NCBI GenBank assembly: GCA_015680905.1
Contig: CM027377.1
Location: 28,358,501-28,422,500, forward strand
Source of the DNA: Coptis chinensis
Lineage: Eukaryota > Streptophyta > Magnoliopsida > Ranunculales > Ranunculaceae
Length of the DNA stretch: 64,000 bases
Direction: 5' to 3'
The position numbers and the translations under genes are program-made. The notes beneath the pieces were generated by a model. The model was not told where the DNA came from and searched no databases. It was given only the letters and a program-made list of their open reading frames with translations. This document shows, one piece after another, positions 1 to 11,112 of this stretch. Within the stretch, counting starts at the first letter, position 1. Each line of letters begins with the position of its first letter.

Positions 1-613
1 TCTCAGAAAAGTTTTGCAAAAAAGTGCAGGCTTCATCAGGAGTAAGACTAGTAAATCTTCCTCCATTCATTGATTCAATTAACTGACGGTTCATAGGTGA
101 AAGACCTTTTATAAAGTAATGTACGATATTAAGTATGTCAAAACCATGATATGGACAACGGACAAATAAATCATTAAATCTATCCCATGTTGTATGAAAC
201 TCTTCATTAGGTTTTCCTTTGAAGGTTGAAATAGCCAATTGCATGGCTTCAGTCTTACGTAAAGTGTAATATTGTTTCATAAACTTTTGTGATAGTTGCT
301 CCCAAGTAGTTATAGAATTAGAGGGTAGGGATCTATACCAATGTAGTGCGGCATCCTCAAAAGTCAATGGGAACAACCTTAATCTAGTCTCTTCAGGGGA
401 AAGATGAGGTGCTTTAAAAGTACTTAATATGCTCAAGAACTTACTCGGATGATTATACAGTTCTTTATTTATTTTGCCATAATATCTTGGCAACATATTA
501 AGAATGGTGGACTTAATCTCATAGTTATTGTTATTGTCGGGCATCACTATGCAGTTCGGTGGTTGAACCGCGATAGGTTGAAACAAGGTGCTAAGAGTTC
601 TTTGATTAGCCAT
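1..613 (-). CDS. gag polyprotein (Retrotrans_gag), partial, of element G0
   Basis: An open minus-strand frame enters from the window edge and covers about 204 codons from the first Met at 613, which reads MANQRTLSTLF. The same frame is open further upstream to 787 but has no Met there. Residues about 50 to 200 match the retrotransposon gag domain of Athila-like elements: LSPEETRLRLFPLTFEDAAL, then WYRSLP, then FMKQYY, then FKGKPNEEFHTTWDRFNDL with the RCPYHG motif and FIKGL. Gag forms the virus-like particle in the cytoplasm. The frame is open throughout the visible part. The lineage call rests on motif similarity only. Confidence 0.8.
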   Translation of the reverse strand, partial: MANQRTLSTLFQPIAVQPPNCIVMPDNNNNYEIKSTILNMLPRYYGKINKELYNHPSKFLSILSTFKAPHLSPEETRLRLFPLTFEDAALHWYRSLPSNSITTWEQLSQKFMKQYYTLRKTEAMQLAISTFKGKPNEEFHTTWDRFNDLFVRCPYHGFDILNIVHYFIKGLSPMNRQLIESMNGGRFTSLTPDEACTFLQNFSE

Positions 614-787
614 GGCGGCTAATGGTACTCTCTCTGGTGTATCTTCTAAGTCTACTAGTGGTGTGTGTGTTTCAGATTCAAAATTAGATCCTGAGTTCGA
701 TGGTGTAGTCTCCTCCAAAACCAGAATTGGAAGATTGTTACAAGAATTAGCTCTTCTGATTAAATGTTTACGAGGTGAATCACGAAA

Positions 788-1769
788 CTAAGTTTTCATG
801 CACTAGATAATAAAGCTATATAAAATAATCTAATATGCACTTAATTAACTAAATTATATTATCAAACTATATGATACTAACTATTAATGCTAATTATGAA
901 ACCGCTAACAGAGGATTCATGGTGGAAGAGAAACACTTACTGTTATAGCAAGCAAAACAAGTCCAAAAATTTTGAAATTTTCATAGAAGCTACCTGATAC
1001 GTCCAGAAAGTAGCCTGTAAAATTTCAGAGCAATCGAAGCTTGCTAAGTCCCTCTTATATACTGTTCAATCCTGCAGAGTCTAGTGAGAAGTTTTCTGCA
1101 CATACTGTAAACAATCGATTGAATAAATAAGTAAAAGAGCACTAAAAATCACGAAATTTTTACTGGAGTCTCCTGACGTGTCAGGGATGATTTTGTAAAA
1201 TATTTGGATTATTTGGAGTTTTACAGATCCTTCTTCTCGACTAATCTTCTAGAGACCTTGGTCCTGAAAAGCTCCAGAAACACACTGAAAACAAACAACT
1301 AGTTAAGTGGTCAAAACAGGTCAAACAATATTCAAATTTTTACTGGAAGCTCCTGACGAATCGAGGTTTCTCCTGTAAAAAATTTAGAATTTTTGATAAT
1401 GTGCAATTAGCTCTGCTCGACTGTATTTACATATGCTTGCATCCAGAAAACTGAAAACGGGGTACTGCAAAGACGATGTTAGTTACCCAGGTAAGACAAG
1501 TACTAAAATTTCGAAAATATTCCAATAAATTACTGATATTGTACAGATCAACTCTGTAAAATTTCAGAATTTTTTGAAATTTATAAATACATTTTATGTA
1601 CTGTTCTTTTCTGTTAAACAAATACAAACTTTATGAAAATACTTTCTACTATGCAAATCTAATTGAATTATGCTAAATTAATCTAATTATGCTAAATATG
1701 CAATTTATACTATATGAATTCCTAAATTAAAGTAATCTAAATTAAATATTCTATCACCTAATCAATTTA
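788..1769 (-). other. untranslated leader of G0
   Basis: AT-rich sequence of about 1 kb between the primer-binding site and gag, with no coding signal. The ORF at 1427-1627 has no recognisable similarity and is taken as chance. Much of the leader is a degenerate tandem repeat, listed separately. Confidence 0.6.
968..1600. repeat. degenerate ~180-bp tandem repeat in the G0 leader, 3-4 copies
   Basis: A block of the form AAATTT-T-ACTGGAAGCTCCTGACG, some 20 variable bases, then CTGTAAAATTTCAGA recurs near 968, 1152, 1331 and 1511, a spacing of about 179-184 bp. The stretches between these blocks also match loosely, with CCAGAAA and ACTGAAAAC blocks. Copies are clearly diverged. The period was judged by eye. 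Confidence 0.6.
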
Positions 1770-1787
1770 GAGCGGGCAGCGGCACCA
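1770..1787 (-). promoter_or_regulatory. primer-binding site of G0
   Basis: On the minus strand TGGTGCCGCTGCCCGCT lies one base after the LTR end (CA). It resembles the tRNA-Asp-type primer sites (TGGCGCC...) used by Athila/Tat gypsy elements. The match is imperfect, so the exact tRNA is not certain. Confidence 0.6.
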
Positions 1788-1788
1788 T

Positions 1789-3320
1789 TGAAAAAGCTCT
1801 CAACACGTAATTATTTATATGTCGTTGTTTGTGTTACGTATTTTTTGCAAATCTTACTTAACCTATTAAATATTGATTAGTATAGTAGCTAACAAGGTAT
1901 CAATCATACTCTAAATAATTAAGTGATGATGATAGAAATTTCTAATCTAAATTACTCTAATGGATGCAAGTAAAAGATGTGGCTAAGTAATAATTAATAT
2001 ATGGTTGATTTGATTTGATTTGAGATTTAAACTATGCATAAACTAAACTAAACTAAATATATGAATATGAATCAAGAGAGAGAATATCTTAGGAGAGATG
2101 AATCCACCAAAATCATATAATTAGTCTAATAGATCTACCTATCATGCTTAATATAAATCACCAATAGAAACTCACCATACCTACAAACCTTATGCTCATA
2201 ACCATGATGATAATATGTGGCTTTCAACGTACTTTCTATCTTTTCATTAAATACTTCTTCAATCTCTAATGATATCTTCTATCTAACCAAATTGTGCTTT
2301 AAGTGACATTCAATATACAACTCTAGGTGCCATGGAAAATCCACATGTGGCATTAACCATACAACTAATTGAGGTGCTATAAAGAATCCAATTATCACAC
2401 TAGAACACTAAAAACTAAAAGAAAAAAATCTAGGGTTTGTGGATTTTGGCTCTACACAATCATGAATTACCCTAAGACCTCCTAACCTCCACAGGAGTAT
2501 TAGATCAATGGATGAATAAGAAGAAACTCAATGAGGGATTTAAACTAAAACATGATAGAAGAAGAACTAAACTAAAACATACGAAAAAGGCTTCATCTCC
2601 CCTCCCAAGAGAAGGGAGATTAGCCCCTCATACTATGCTATGAACACAATATGAAAAGGAATAATCTTTATAACTATTAATGGTGAAAAGATCTGAACTT
2701 TCTTCTCTCTTAATTCTAGATCTAAGATGTAAAACACTAAATTTCCTTAATCATGTAAACTGAGGTTTTTGTGCCTTATATATTGGCTTACATGCTCGTC
2801 TGGATAGAGATCCGAATCCTATGTTTATTTGGTGTCAAACTCTCTGTAATCTTTCTAGAAGCAATCTTGGAGAAGTTAAATTCGGTTGGACCAAATTTGG
2901 ACGTGGCCCACTTTGCCCTGCAGGCTATTTCCCAAGCTGCAGCTTTTGACAGCTTTCAGTTTCCTAATTCTTGTGAAACTCTGACTTCTTTTCCATGTTG
3001 ATCTCATATTCCTATGAAGTCGAAATTAAGGCTTTAAGATCAGATTGAAGACTCTTATAACTCAATTATTATCCTCTTTTAGAGTCCCATTAGGCTTGAC
3101 ACTTATGGAGACAAATATGACGTTTTTGCCCTAGGCCTTTAGCTGTAATTCCCAGTGACTCCTTTTTGACTTGTTTGACTTCTTTTCCCTCCATATTTCA
3201 TATTTAGGTTCTTTGACCTACAAAAACTCAAATTGCATCATATTAGAATATTTAAATATAAAATAGAGACTAACATACACATAATTGGGGTTATAAATTA
3301 TTACTTTTGAGCACTTATCA
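1789..3320 (-). repeat. 5' LTR of G0
   Basis: About 1.53 kb bounded by TG...CA, reading TGATAAGTGC at the minus-strand start and ending TTTTTCA beside the primer site. Only one copy lies in the window, so the bounds rest on the terminal motifs, the adjacent primer site and similarity of the start to G3's LTR. It has no supported ORF; the frame at 2771-3001 is taken as chance. Confidence 0.65.
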
Positions 3321-3483
3321 GCAACGTGAAAGAAGGGGTTTTCTTTTGTGAAAAATATGAAATGTCAGTTCTGTCCATATTTTTTACTTGTTTGGTTTGT
3401 TAATTAGAAACAAAGATCTGGGCGTTAGATTATGCAAGATTTGACGGTTGGCTGGGTATGTCGACGTAGTCGGCCCGTATATA
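3321..3483. other. short unassigned spacer between G0 and C0
   Basis: About 160 bp between two retrotransposons. No gene, repeat or target duplication was recognised. It may be host DNA. Confidence 0.4.
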
Positions 3484-3869
3484 TATAGAATTTAACACCT
3501 AATTAAAGAGACAAAACACAATGATTTATAGTGATTTGGTGCAAATGCGGCGACCTACGTCCACGGGAGAAGAAATGTTTTATATTGCTTGATTAATATT
3601 GGTTTTGTGTTACAGAGGTGTTTATATAGCACAATATGAGTGCATATTTGTGTCTATTGTTTCTAAAAGGATTAGAGACTTTCCTTTATAGAAAACATAC
3701 GAATCTGACAAACCTCTGTCAAAACCGACTAGGGCGCGCCCCGTGCTCATATTAGTCTTGCTCGAGGCGTGACCTGCACTCTTGCCTTGACGAACCTCCA
3801 GACGATTGAGCGCGCTCGCCTTTGCCTGTCCAAGGGCGCGACCTGCGCTCTTGTCTTTCTTCTCCCACA
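3484..3869 (-). repeat. 3' LTR of C0
   Basis: About 386 bp matching C1's LTRs (391-393 bp) end to end on the opposite strand. It reads TGTGGGAGAAGAAAGACAAG at the minus-strand start. The U3 is GC-rich, with repeated GAGCGC-type motifs. Confidence 0.88.
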
Positions 3870-3882
3870 CTCCCCCTCAAGT
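3870..3882 (-). promoter_or_regulatory. polypurine tract of C0
   Basis: Minus-strand TTGAGGGGGAGTG directly precedes the 3' LTR, the usual place for second-strand priming. Confidence 0.75.
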
Positions 3883-6532
3883 TGGTGCGAAGAGATCTAG
3901 TGAACCCAACTTGGAGAGAATATCATGGAACTTGGAAGCTGGAAGTCCCTTGGTAAAAATGTCTGCAAGCTGTTGGTCACTTCGAACAAAGGAGGTAGTG
4001 ACAATGTTAGACTCAGACTTTTCACACAAAATGACAGTTAATTTCGATATGCTTAGTTCTCTCATGAAACACTGGATTTGCTGCAATATGCATAGCAGCT
4101 TGATTATCACAGTAAAGTGTAGTTGGCAGATGCAACCCAAAACAGAAATCTTTCAGAAGAGCGCGAAGCCATATGATTTCATTGGTGGTGGAAGCCATAG
4201 CCCTGTACTCAGCTTCTGCACTAGAACGAGCCACTACATTCTATTTCTTGCTCTTCTAAGTGACTAAATTACCTCCACAAAGGTACAATACCCGGAAGTA
4301 GACCTCCGATCAACTGGACATCCTGCCCAATCAGCATCTGTGTAAGCATTAATAGATGTATGCCTATTTTTCCACATCCAAATACCTCTACCTGGTGACC
4401 CTTTCAGATACTGTAGTATTCTAGAAATTGCATTCATATGTGGAGTCCTTGGAGCATACATAAAACGACTAACCAAGCTCACTGCATAAGAAATATATGG
4501 TCGGGTAATAGTTAAATATATTAGTTTACCAACTAATCGCTGATACTGACCAATGTTAGTAAGAAGATCACCAGTGTTGTCCAACTTGGCTCCACTGTCA
4601 GTTAGAGAATCAGTTGGTTTTACCCCCAGCTTTCCTGCTTCACTCAAAATATCCAACGCATACTTTCTTTGATTTAGAAATATACCTTTTTTTGAATAAG
4701 CAATTTTGATCCCAAGAAAGTACATCATAATACCCAGATCCTTGATGGCAAACTTCTTGTGCAGTAACACCTTAAGCTGAGAAATCTCGATAAGGTCATC
4801 ACCTGTGATAACTATGTCATCAACATAAATAAGAACAATAACTAAGCCTAACCTGCTAGATTTAACAAATAAGGAAGGATCATCATCACTTTGCTTAAGA
4901 CCGGTCAGAGCTAGAACAGAATTGAGCTTGGCATACCACGCTCGTGGAGATTGTTTAAGTCCATAGATAGCCTTTTTTAACTTGCATACTAATCCGACCG
5001 TAATCTCCTTCGGATGTCCAGGTGGGATGCTCATATACACTTCTTCTTTAAGATCTTCGTGTAAGAATGCATTTTTCACATCCATCTGAAATAATTTCCA
5101 GTCTTGATTCACAGCTAGAGATACAAGAACTCTAAACATATTCATCTTTGCAACTGGTGCAAAAGTTTCCTTGTAGTCTTGACCATAAGTTTGGGTGAAT
5201 CCCCTTGTAACAAGTTGAGCTTTAGACCTCTCTAAGGAACCATCACTGTTGAACTTGTTTCTGAACACCCACCGACAATCAACAGTTTTCTTTCCATACG
5301 GTAGCATAACAATATCCAAAGTTTTATTATCGTCTAGAGCACGAAGTTCTTCTTGTATCGCCTTTCTCCATATTGGACGAGAGTTAGCTTCTTTAAAGTT
5401 CTTGGGTTCTTGCACGTCGTCGACTGTACTTAAGAAAGCATGATGAGATGAAGTGATATTGGCATACGTTATATACTCTTGTAGAGGATATGTAACATCA
5501 TGCAAAGAATAAAAATTCCTGTGAGTCACTGGAGGATGTCGTTCTATATCAGATTTATAGTAATCCTTGAGAGTTACTGGAGGTCGTCTCTTTCGTTCAG
5601 ATTGTCTAGAAACTGGAGGAGCTAAAAGAGTTAGAGAAGCACCAGAACATGCCCCACCCTCAGTTTGCTCATCCTGGGAGTGCGCCCGCGCCCCATCTAC
5701 TGGATGTCGTGGATCACTAGAGTGCGCCCCGCCCTCAATACACTCAGTCTGGGAGCGCGCCCACGCCTTTGCTTCAGTAGATCCCAATTCTTCAGTGGTA
5801 GGAACTATACCTTCACCAACCATTGGGACAGGAACAATGCCTTCACCAACTACTGGGAGAGGAGTCAAATCAGCCGTAATAACAGCTGGGAGAGGTGCCA
5901 AATCTGCCAAACACTCCCCCTGGGACTGATTCCCAAGCATAGCTGAATCGTGAAAGAAAGCTTCAGATTGCACAAATCGGACATCACGGGAGACAAACAG
6001 TTTCCTTGTCGCAGGACTGTAACATATGTAGCCTTTCTGTGTGGTAGAATAACCAACAAACACACATCGAGTAGCCTGAATCAAATTTATCTCGATGAAT
6101 AGCTTGCGATGCACATAATGCATACACCCAAACACTCGCAGATGAGAGAGATCTAGCGGCCTAGCTTTGAGCACTTCCAATGGGGATTTAAAACCAAGAA
6201 CCCGACTGAGAAGACGATTAAGTAAATAGGCAGCAGTTAAGACACCATGAGACCAGTAATACTTAGGAACATTTATGCCCAACATAAGAGCACGAGTGGT
6301 CTCCAAAAGGTGTCTGTTCTTTCTTTCAGCCACGCCATTCTGCTGAGGTACGTGTGCCAACACAGCTAGTTTGATGAATTATCCCCTGGCTACGGAGATA
6401 CTCAGGTAACATACCTTTACAAAACTCAGTGCCATTGTCAGATCTAAACATCTTGATATTAGCCCCAAACTGGTTAGTAATCATAGTATGAAAATCCTTG
6501 AATACAGTCACAACCTCAGTTTTTGATTTCAA
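3877..6532 (-). pseudogene. C0 pol remnant: integrase, reverse transcriptase, RNase H
   Basis: On the minus strand the region reads integrase core and C-terminal part (FGANIKMFRSDNGTEF, then QQNGVAERKNRHLLETTRA), the copia GAG-like linker (GYICYSPATRKLFVSRDV), a proline-rich spacer, then reverse transcriptase with WKLFQMDVKNAFLHEDL, YGLKQSPRAWY and the catalytic YVDD, then RNase H with DADWAGC and ADIFTKGLP. The longest open stretch is about 700 residues (4264-6363). A few breaks are present. C1 carries the same arrangement. Confidence 0.88.
5803..5862 (-). repeat. 30-bp minisatellite in the integrase-RT spacer of C0, 2 copies
   Basis: Two head-to-tail 30-bp units encode PLPVVGEGIV and PVPMVGEGIV. 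C1 carries three units at the matching place. Confidence 0.85.
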
Positions 6533-6635
6533 TAAATATAACCATTTATCACGAGATTTATCATCAATGACAACACAAAATACTTATAGCCATCATAAGA
6601 ATTAATGGGAGCAGGTCCCCATAAATCAGAATGAA

Positions 6636-7310
6636 TTAACTTAAACAACTTATTTGACACAGAATTTGAGTTTGGAAATGATAAACGAGTTTGTTTAGAA
6701 AATTGATAAACATCACAAATATCATCGAGTTTAAAGAAACATCGCGAAACAAATTTGACAGGACATGACTAGATGGATGCCCAAGTCTTTTATGCAAAAT
6801 ACAACTCTCAAATAAATCACTAGCTTGACACACCTTCTTATGCGACTTCAACAAATAGAGTCAATTGGAATAAATTCCTTCAACAATCGTCCTCTTCGAC
6901 TTTCGATCCTGAATGACGACAGAGTTAGGAGAAAAAATGACATCACAATTTAAAGAATTGGTAAGTTTTCCAACAGATAGAAGTTGAACAGGGAATGAAG
7001 GAACAACTAGAGCCTCACTCTTAAGACTTTGATAAAAAAAAATCACTTGACCACTACCTTGAATGGGAATGGTGGAACCATTGGCTATGGAAATATTATG
7101 ATTTTTCAGTTTTGGACACAAAATTATGGACAGAGGCAGGGCAATTAGCCATATGATCAGTAGCCCCTGAATCAATTGTCCATGAGTTACGGTTTTCTGG
7201 CATAGTAAAATAGGAATGTAAATTACCTGACACATGAGTTGAGGCAAACTAACCTTTGCTAGAGGATATGGACTTAGTGAGTTGTTGGAGAATTTGACTC
7301 AATTGATGAC
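6636..7310 (-). pseudogene. C0 protease and GAG-pre-integrase remnant
   Basis: Minus-strand frames match C1's protease and pre-integrase region: NISIANGSTIPIQGSGQV followed by the LLSVGKLTNSLNCDVIF segment, then the zinc-binding pre-integrase stretch HKRLGHPSSHVLSNLF. Breaks are present. These domains normally process the polyprotein and begin integrase. Confidence 0.8.
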
Positions 7311-7403
7311 TAATATCTGAGTTGGACATTGATGTCTCTAAGCAAAGCTGCTCTTGCTTTTCTTGGACAGTTCCTTTTCCTTCTTAAGATGTGGATATAA
7401 TTC

Positions 7404-8212
7404 CTAACAACTGTCCTTGATGTGCCGATTCTTTCCACAATGATCACAGTGAGACGGTTCCCTTTTTCCTTTACTCTTTTCAAATCCCTGTGACTTCTTT
7501 CTAAAATCGTTTTCTGCAAGTAATATAGTAGATTCAGAGATTGAGGACTTTACCTCGGAGTTCATGGTTTTCTTCCTTGTTTCCTCCCTCTGAATAGTTG
7601 CACAAACAGTAGCAAGAGTGATGATGGAAGAGTGCTTTCCATTAGAATATTGCTTTCCAGATTTTTCATATTCTGGTTTAAGACTACGAAATACTGTGAA
7701 GATTTTATCCTCTTCAGCCCGTTTCAACAAAGTCTTCACATTAGTGGTGTGTGGACGATATATGTTTAACTCATCCCACAATTTCTTCAAATTTCCAAGG
7801 TGTTCTATAAAAATCTTCTCACCTTGTTGCAAAGCACCGATTGCGAGTTGAAGTTCAAACACACGGGCATAATTGTTCTGGTTTCCGTATAAATCTTCAA
7901 TTGAATCCCACATCTCCTTCGCAGAATCAGAGAAAATAAAAATCCCAGCAATAGTAGACTCCATATAATTGAGTAACCAAGAACGAACAAGCTGATCATT
8001 GGAAACCTAATTCTCATATTCAGCATCATCAATGGCAGGACACACCTTTACACCATTAATGAACCCTAATTTTCTCTTTCCACCAAGCGATAGCGAAACA
8101 ACCCTAGACCAAGGTATATAGTTTGTTCCATTCAAGAGAATCGACGATAGCTTTCAACCAGGATTAGAATCAGTCTTACGGCAGATTTTTGGTTTGGTTT
8201 TGGATCTGACAT
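7404..8212 (-). pseudogene. C0 gag remnant (UBN2-type copia gag)
   Basis: From ATG at 8212 on the minus strand (MSDPKPN) the sequence encodes a copia gag: MESTIAGIFIFSDSAKEMW, FELQLAIGALQQGEKIF, then a CCHC knuckle CDHCGKNRHIKDSC. It is related throughout to C1's gag at 11173 onward. A small number of breaks are present. Confidence 0.82.
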
Positions 8213-8254
8213 AGTGTATTTTGTTTATCTAGATTGATTTAGAGAGAGATTAAG

Positions 8255-8272
8255 CGCTCTGTTATGATACTA
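8255..8272 (-). promoter_or_regulatory. primer-binding site of C0
   Basis: A diverged initiator-Met-type site lies next to the 5' LTR. C1 has the unaltered TGGTATCAGAGC form at the same relative place. Confidence 0.65.
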
Positions 8273-8421
8273 TGTAGAATTTAACACCTAATTAAAGAGA
8301 CAAAATACAATGATTTATAGTGGTTCGGTGCCAATGTGGTGACCTACGTCTACAGGAGAAGAAATGTTTTATATTGCTTGATTAATATTGGTTTTGTGTT
8401 ATAGAGGTGTTTATATAGTGC
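8273..8421 (-). repeat. 5' LTR of C0, truncated
   Basis: About 150 bp match the R/U5 end of the C0 and C1 LTRs. Similarity stops near 8421, and the remaining ~240 bp of U3 are absent. Sequence beyond belongs to the 3' flank of the host F-box gene. Confidence 0.8.
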
Positions 8422-8608
8422 TCCTGTTATTTGTGATTGTTCAAATGTTATTGTTTATCGGAAAAAAAAATGTCATTGAATAATGCAAGTACTTGCTTTT
8501 CTCCCACTAGAGTATAGTAACCTTGAATCATATATATTCAGGGAATCAAAATAACATATCATTAAAAGTACTAATTTGAACGAAAGTAACAAAGTAAATT
8601 GTGTGAGA
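8422..8608. other. 3' flank of the F-box gene
   Basis: AT-rich, with A and T runs and no ORF of note. It lies between the C0 LTR stump and the end of the F-box frame and may hold the former 3' UTR. Confidence 0.4.
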
Positions 8609-9792
8609 TTATCGAAAAAGAAAAAAAAAAAAGTAATTGTGTGCCTCATGCGCTGATAGTCTGATACACCTCTTCTTTTCCTTGTTGCGTTCTGCTGATC
8701 CCGATTGAATCCAGGTGCAATGCAAGTGTTCACATGAGTTCATCCAATCTTGACGCCAATGATTGCTTCCAAAACATCGGTAGGATTTTGTTGACAGTGA
8801 ATAGAACACACTCTCATTACCATGGAACCTTGGAAAATAAATCCTATTCTCTGTCCCTTTCAACTTTGCTGGTAATAATGTAGATGAAGTATGGCTAAGA
8901 AAGAGCATTTTGTCATCCAAATTATTTGATGTGCTCCATTTCATCTTCGACCGGTCCAACTTAAACATGCAAATAGGATAGCCGAGAAAACCGACAAAGA
9001 CTGACACTATCTCAGCATCATACTCCACAATGAAATTGTGAAAGGACCTCGGCAAGTCTGAATACGTTGAGGATGAAACTTTTGGAAGTGGGAGGACATA
9101 CGATTGATGTTCCTCGTCCGTTTCCTCTGGATTAAACAAAGCCAACATTCCGTCTTTGCCCAGACAATAGAATTCACCATCACAGAAGACTGGGTTGCAA
9201 GGATAATCCATTATATCCCATGGTACATCACAAAAATATTCACGCCAAGTATGTTCACCTTTCCGATAGAGTGACAAAGATAACGCCGTATGTCCAAACA
9301 CTACAAACTCTGAGGAAGTTGGAGGAGCAGAGAAGGAGATGCCCAAGAAACGGCAGGGGTCGACGCCAGCATCCGAACTGTGATCTTCTCCATAGTGAAT
9401 GGATTCAAAAAGTAAATGGAAGCCTCTCGTGACATTAGCAACACCCAAATTTCGCAGATCGGATGACTGCACCAGATAATTCAGGGAAGTCTCCGGTATA
9501 GGTATCACTATAAACAGGGTGGTAAAAAGTGCATACACCCTTGTTGTCCTTCGGAAAAGACATCAACCACGGTAACTGGTTGGATTCAGGTTTAGAATGT
9601 ATTAGAAGATGATTTGATCGTATGGGTGGGGTCATTGACATCCAGAGTTTGCAAGGCGAAAACGGATCCAATCATCTAAAAGAAAGGAGGATAAAATCAT
9701 GTCAAAGAGCTCAGAAGGAAGGTCTTTCAATCCAATCTTATCATTTACTTCATCTTTGGGTTCCTCCACCCTTGCCAGTTCTTTCTTCACCT
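8609..9792 (-). pseudogene. F-box/KIB1-4 beta-propeller (DUF295) gene, 3' exon
   Basis: Read on the minus strand, the exon starts after a pyrimidine-rich AG acceptor at 9793-9794. It opens VKKELARVEEPKDEV, followed by an F-box: LKDLPSELFDMILSSFLLDD then WIRFR. Next come CKLWMSM, FLNPFTMEKIT in one frame, then FSAPPTSSEFVVFGH, CNPVFCDGEFYCLGKDG, and the terminal FPRFHGNESVFYSLSTKSY and CTWIQ. F-box proteins link substrates to SCF ubiquitin ligases; DUF295 members are land-plant specific and mostly of unknown substrate. The family-like sequence changes frame about three times in the first third (near 9650, 9440 and 9390), so it is probably a pseudogene. Base errors are possible. The last 300 codons (9538-8609) stay open. 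Confidence 0.82.
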
Positions 9793-10418
9793 GATCGAAA
9801 AAACAAACAGAGTGGTGATAAGTATTTTGCATTTCATAAGGATAATAAAACTTGAACTATTTTGTATATTGGTTCCAATGAGGTGTGGTGCTATTGACTG
9901 TCACTCTTGTCAGCACCCGAAAACAGCAGCTTTTTCTTCCCGTAAGATTTGTGTCGTCTAATTTACCTTATGCACACAGTTATCATTTGGTTTATGGTTT
10001 TTCAGTTTTACCATCCGATTACGCTAGGATCATGTTCCAGTCATATCACATATGTACAAGACCACAACCAACTTATATAAGCACGTACCTATATCAAAAT
10101 ATTGTCAATTGAATACATGGGGATGGAAAGATTAGATATATTCTGTAGCATTAAACTGATACGGTAGAACAATTAAGTTTCCCTGCGGAAAATCAACTTC
10201 TGAACTCATGTTTTCAGTCCAACCAAATCCTATTAGCTTTGACTCAAGTGTTTGCTCATAAGAATTAGTCTAACCATATCTACGAAATTCGAGTTTGAGC
10301 AACATTTACGGACTATACAAAGAATATGCAAATCGAAGGGGGACTAGATACTGTGAAGAAAATAACCAATCTAAGCAAATGCATAAATGAGAAAACAGAA
10401 TGAGAAATTGAGAATTAC
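9793..10418 (-). other. candidate intron of the F-box gene
   Basis: A 626-bp stretch bounded on the minus strand by CTACAG/GTAATT (donor) and TTTTTTCGATCAG/GTGAAG (acceptor), in phase 0 on both sides (PNPKLQ then VKKEL). It has no coding signal of its own. It would join the first DUF295 unit to the F-box and second unit. The alternative is two tandem genes with this as the spacer and a separate start at 9832 (MQNTYHH). Confidence 0.5.
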
Positions 10419-10716
10419 CTGTAGTTTGGGATTCGGGACTACCCAATATGGGCCATTCAAGTGAGGAAATGTTTTTGGACAGGGTAAGGTAAGTGTTGAA
10501 ATTCCATCATCAATGTCATATCTTTCCAAGCTTGTATATATTCCACGATTAATATATATACAGTTCTTTCACATCTAAATCAGTAGCAGAGATTGATGTG
10601 GGATTGTAGCCCAACAAGAAGATCCAGTCTCCTAGACTTTCAACCTTCACCCAAGCCATAATAGACAAATCCAATTTGAAAACAACGAATCTCGCAGTTA
10701 CGTTGAATAAACATCC
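10419..10716 (-). pseudogene. DUF295 F-box gene, first unit, C-terminal piece (left of the insertion)
   Basis: The minus strand encodes FVVFKLDLSIMAWVKVESLG and DWIFLLGYNPTSISATDLD, the conserved closing segment of the KIB1-4 propeller, then YTSLERYDIDDGIST and PHLNGPYWVVPNPKLQ up to the donor site. A frame change lies in a TA-rich run near 10550. It ends exactly at the AAAGT target duplication of copia C1, and its other half resumes at 55215. Confidence 0.8.
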
Positions 10717-10721
10717 AAAGT
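10717..10721. repeat. target-site duplication AAAGT (left copy) of C1
   Basis: Identical to AAAGT at 55210-55214. It marks the insertion point of the entire 44.5-kb stack in the host gene. Confidence 0.9.
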
Positions 10722-11112
10722 TGTGGGAGAAGAAAGACAAGAGCGCGGGTCGTCCTTGGACAGGCAAAGGCGAGCGTGGGGTGCGCTCAATTGTCTAGAG
10801 GTTCGTCGAGGCAAGAGCGCGGGTCGCACCTCGAGCAAGACTAATATGAGCACGGGGCACGCCCTAGTCGGTTTTGACAGAGATTTGTCAGATTTGTATA
10901 TTTTCTATAAAGGAAAGTCTCCAATCCTTTTAGAAACAATAGACACGAATATGCACTCATGTTGTGCTATATAAACAATTCTGTAATACAAAACCAATAT
11001 CAATCAAGCAATATAAAACCTTTCTTCTCCCATGGACGTAGGTCGTCGCATTGGCACCAAACCACTATAAATCATTGTGTTTTATCTCTTTAATTAGGTG
11101 TTAAATTCTACA
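10722..11112 (+). repeat. 5' LTR of C1
   Basis: 391 bp, TGTGGGAGAAG to TTAAATTCTACA, matching 54817-55209. A TATATAAAC box lies near 10967, likely the core promoter, followed by the R/U5 shared with C0. Confidence 0.92.

Larger units (their letters stand above)
1..3320 (-). mobile_element. Athila-like Ty3/gypsy LTR retrotransposon (G0), 5' portion
   Basis: Read on the minus strand the order is LTR (3320 to 1789), primer-binding site, a leader of about 1 kb, then gag running off the window start. The gag resembles Athila-type plant gypsy gag proteins. The LTR begins TGATAAGTGCTCAAAAGT on the minus strand, a start shared in part with the other Athila-like element here (G3). Protease, pol and the 3' LTR lie outside the window, so the target duplication and LTR age cannot be read. 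The visible part looks whole. Confidence 0.8.
3484..8421 (-). mobile_element. Ty1/copia LTR retrotransposon C0, broken
   Basis: Minus-strand copia element in the order truncated 5' LTR (8421-8273), Met-type primer site, gag, protease, integrase, reverse transcriptase, RNase H, polypurine tract, 3' LTR (3869-3484). It is the same family as C1: LTRs and proteins match closely throughout. The outer (U3) part of the 5' LTR is missing, so no target duplication can be checked. The coding part has roughly half a dozen breaks. It is not autonomous as seen. Confidence 0.88.

Noticed and set aside
2771-3001. 76-codon open frame in the G0 LTR
   Set aside because: It lies wholly inside the LTR, has no domain similarity, and is not conserved in G3's LTR.
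8490-8510. CTTTTCTCCCAC near the end of C0 as the missing outer edge of its 5' LTR
   Set aside because: Only about 12 bases match; the sequence between it and the truncation point is unlike the LTR, and no target duplication is seen.
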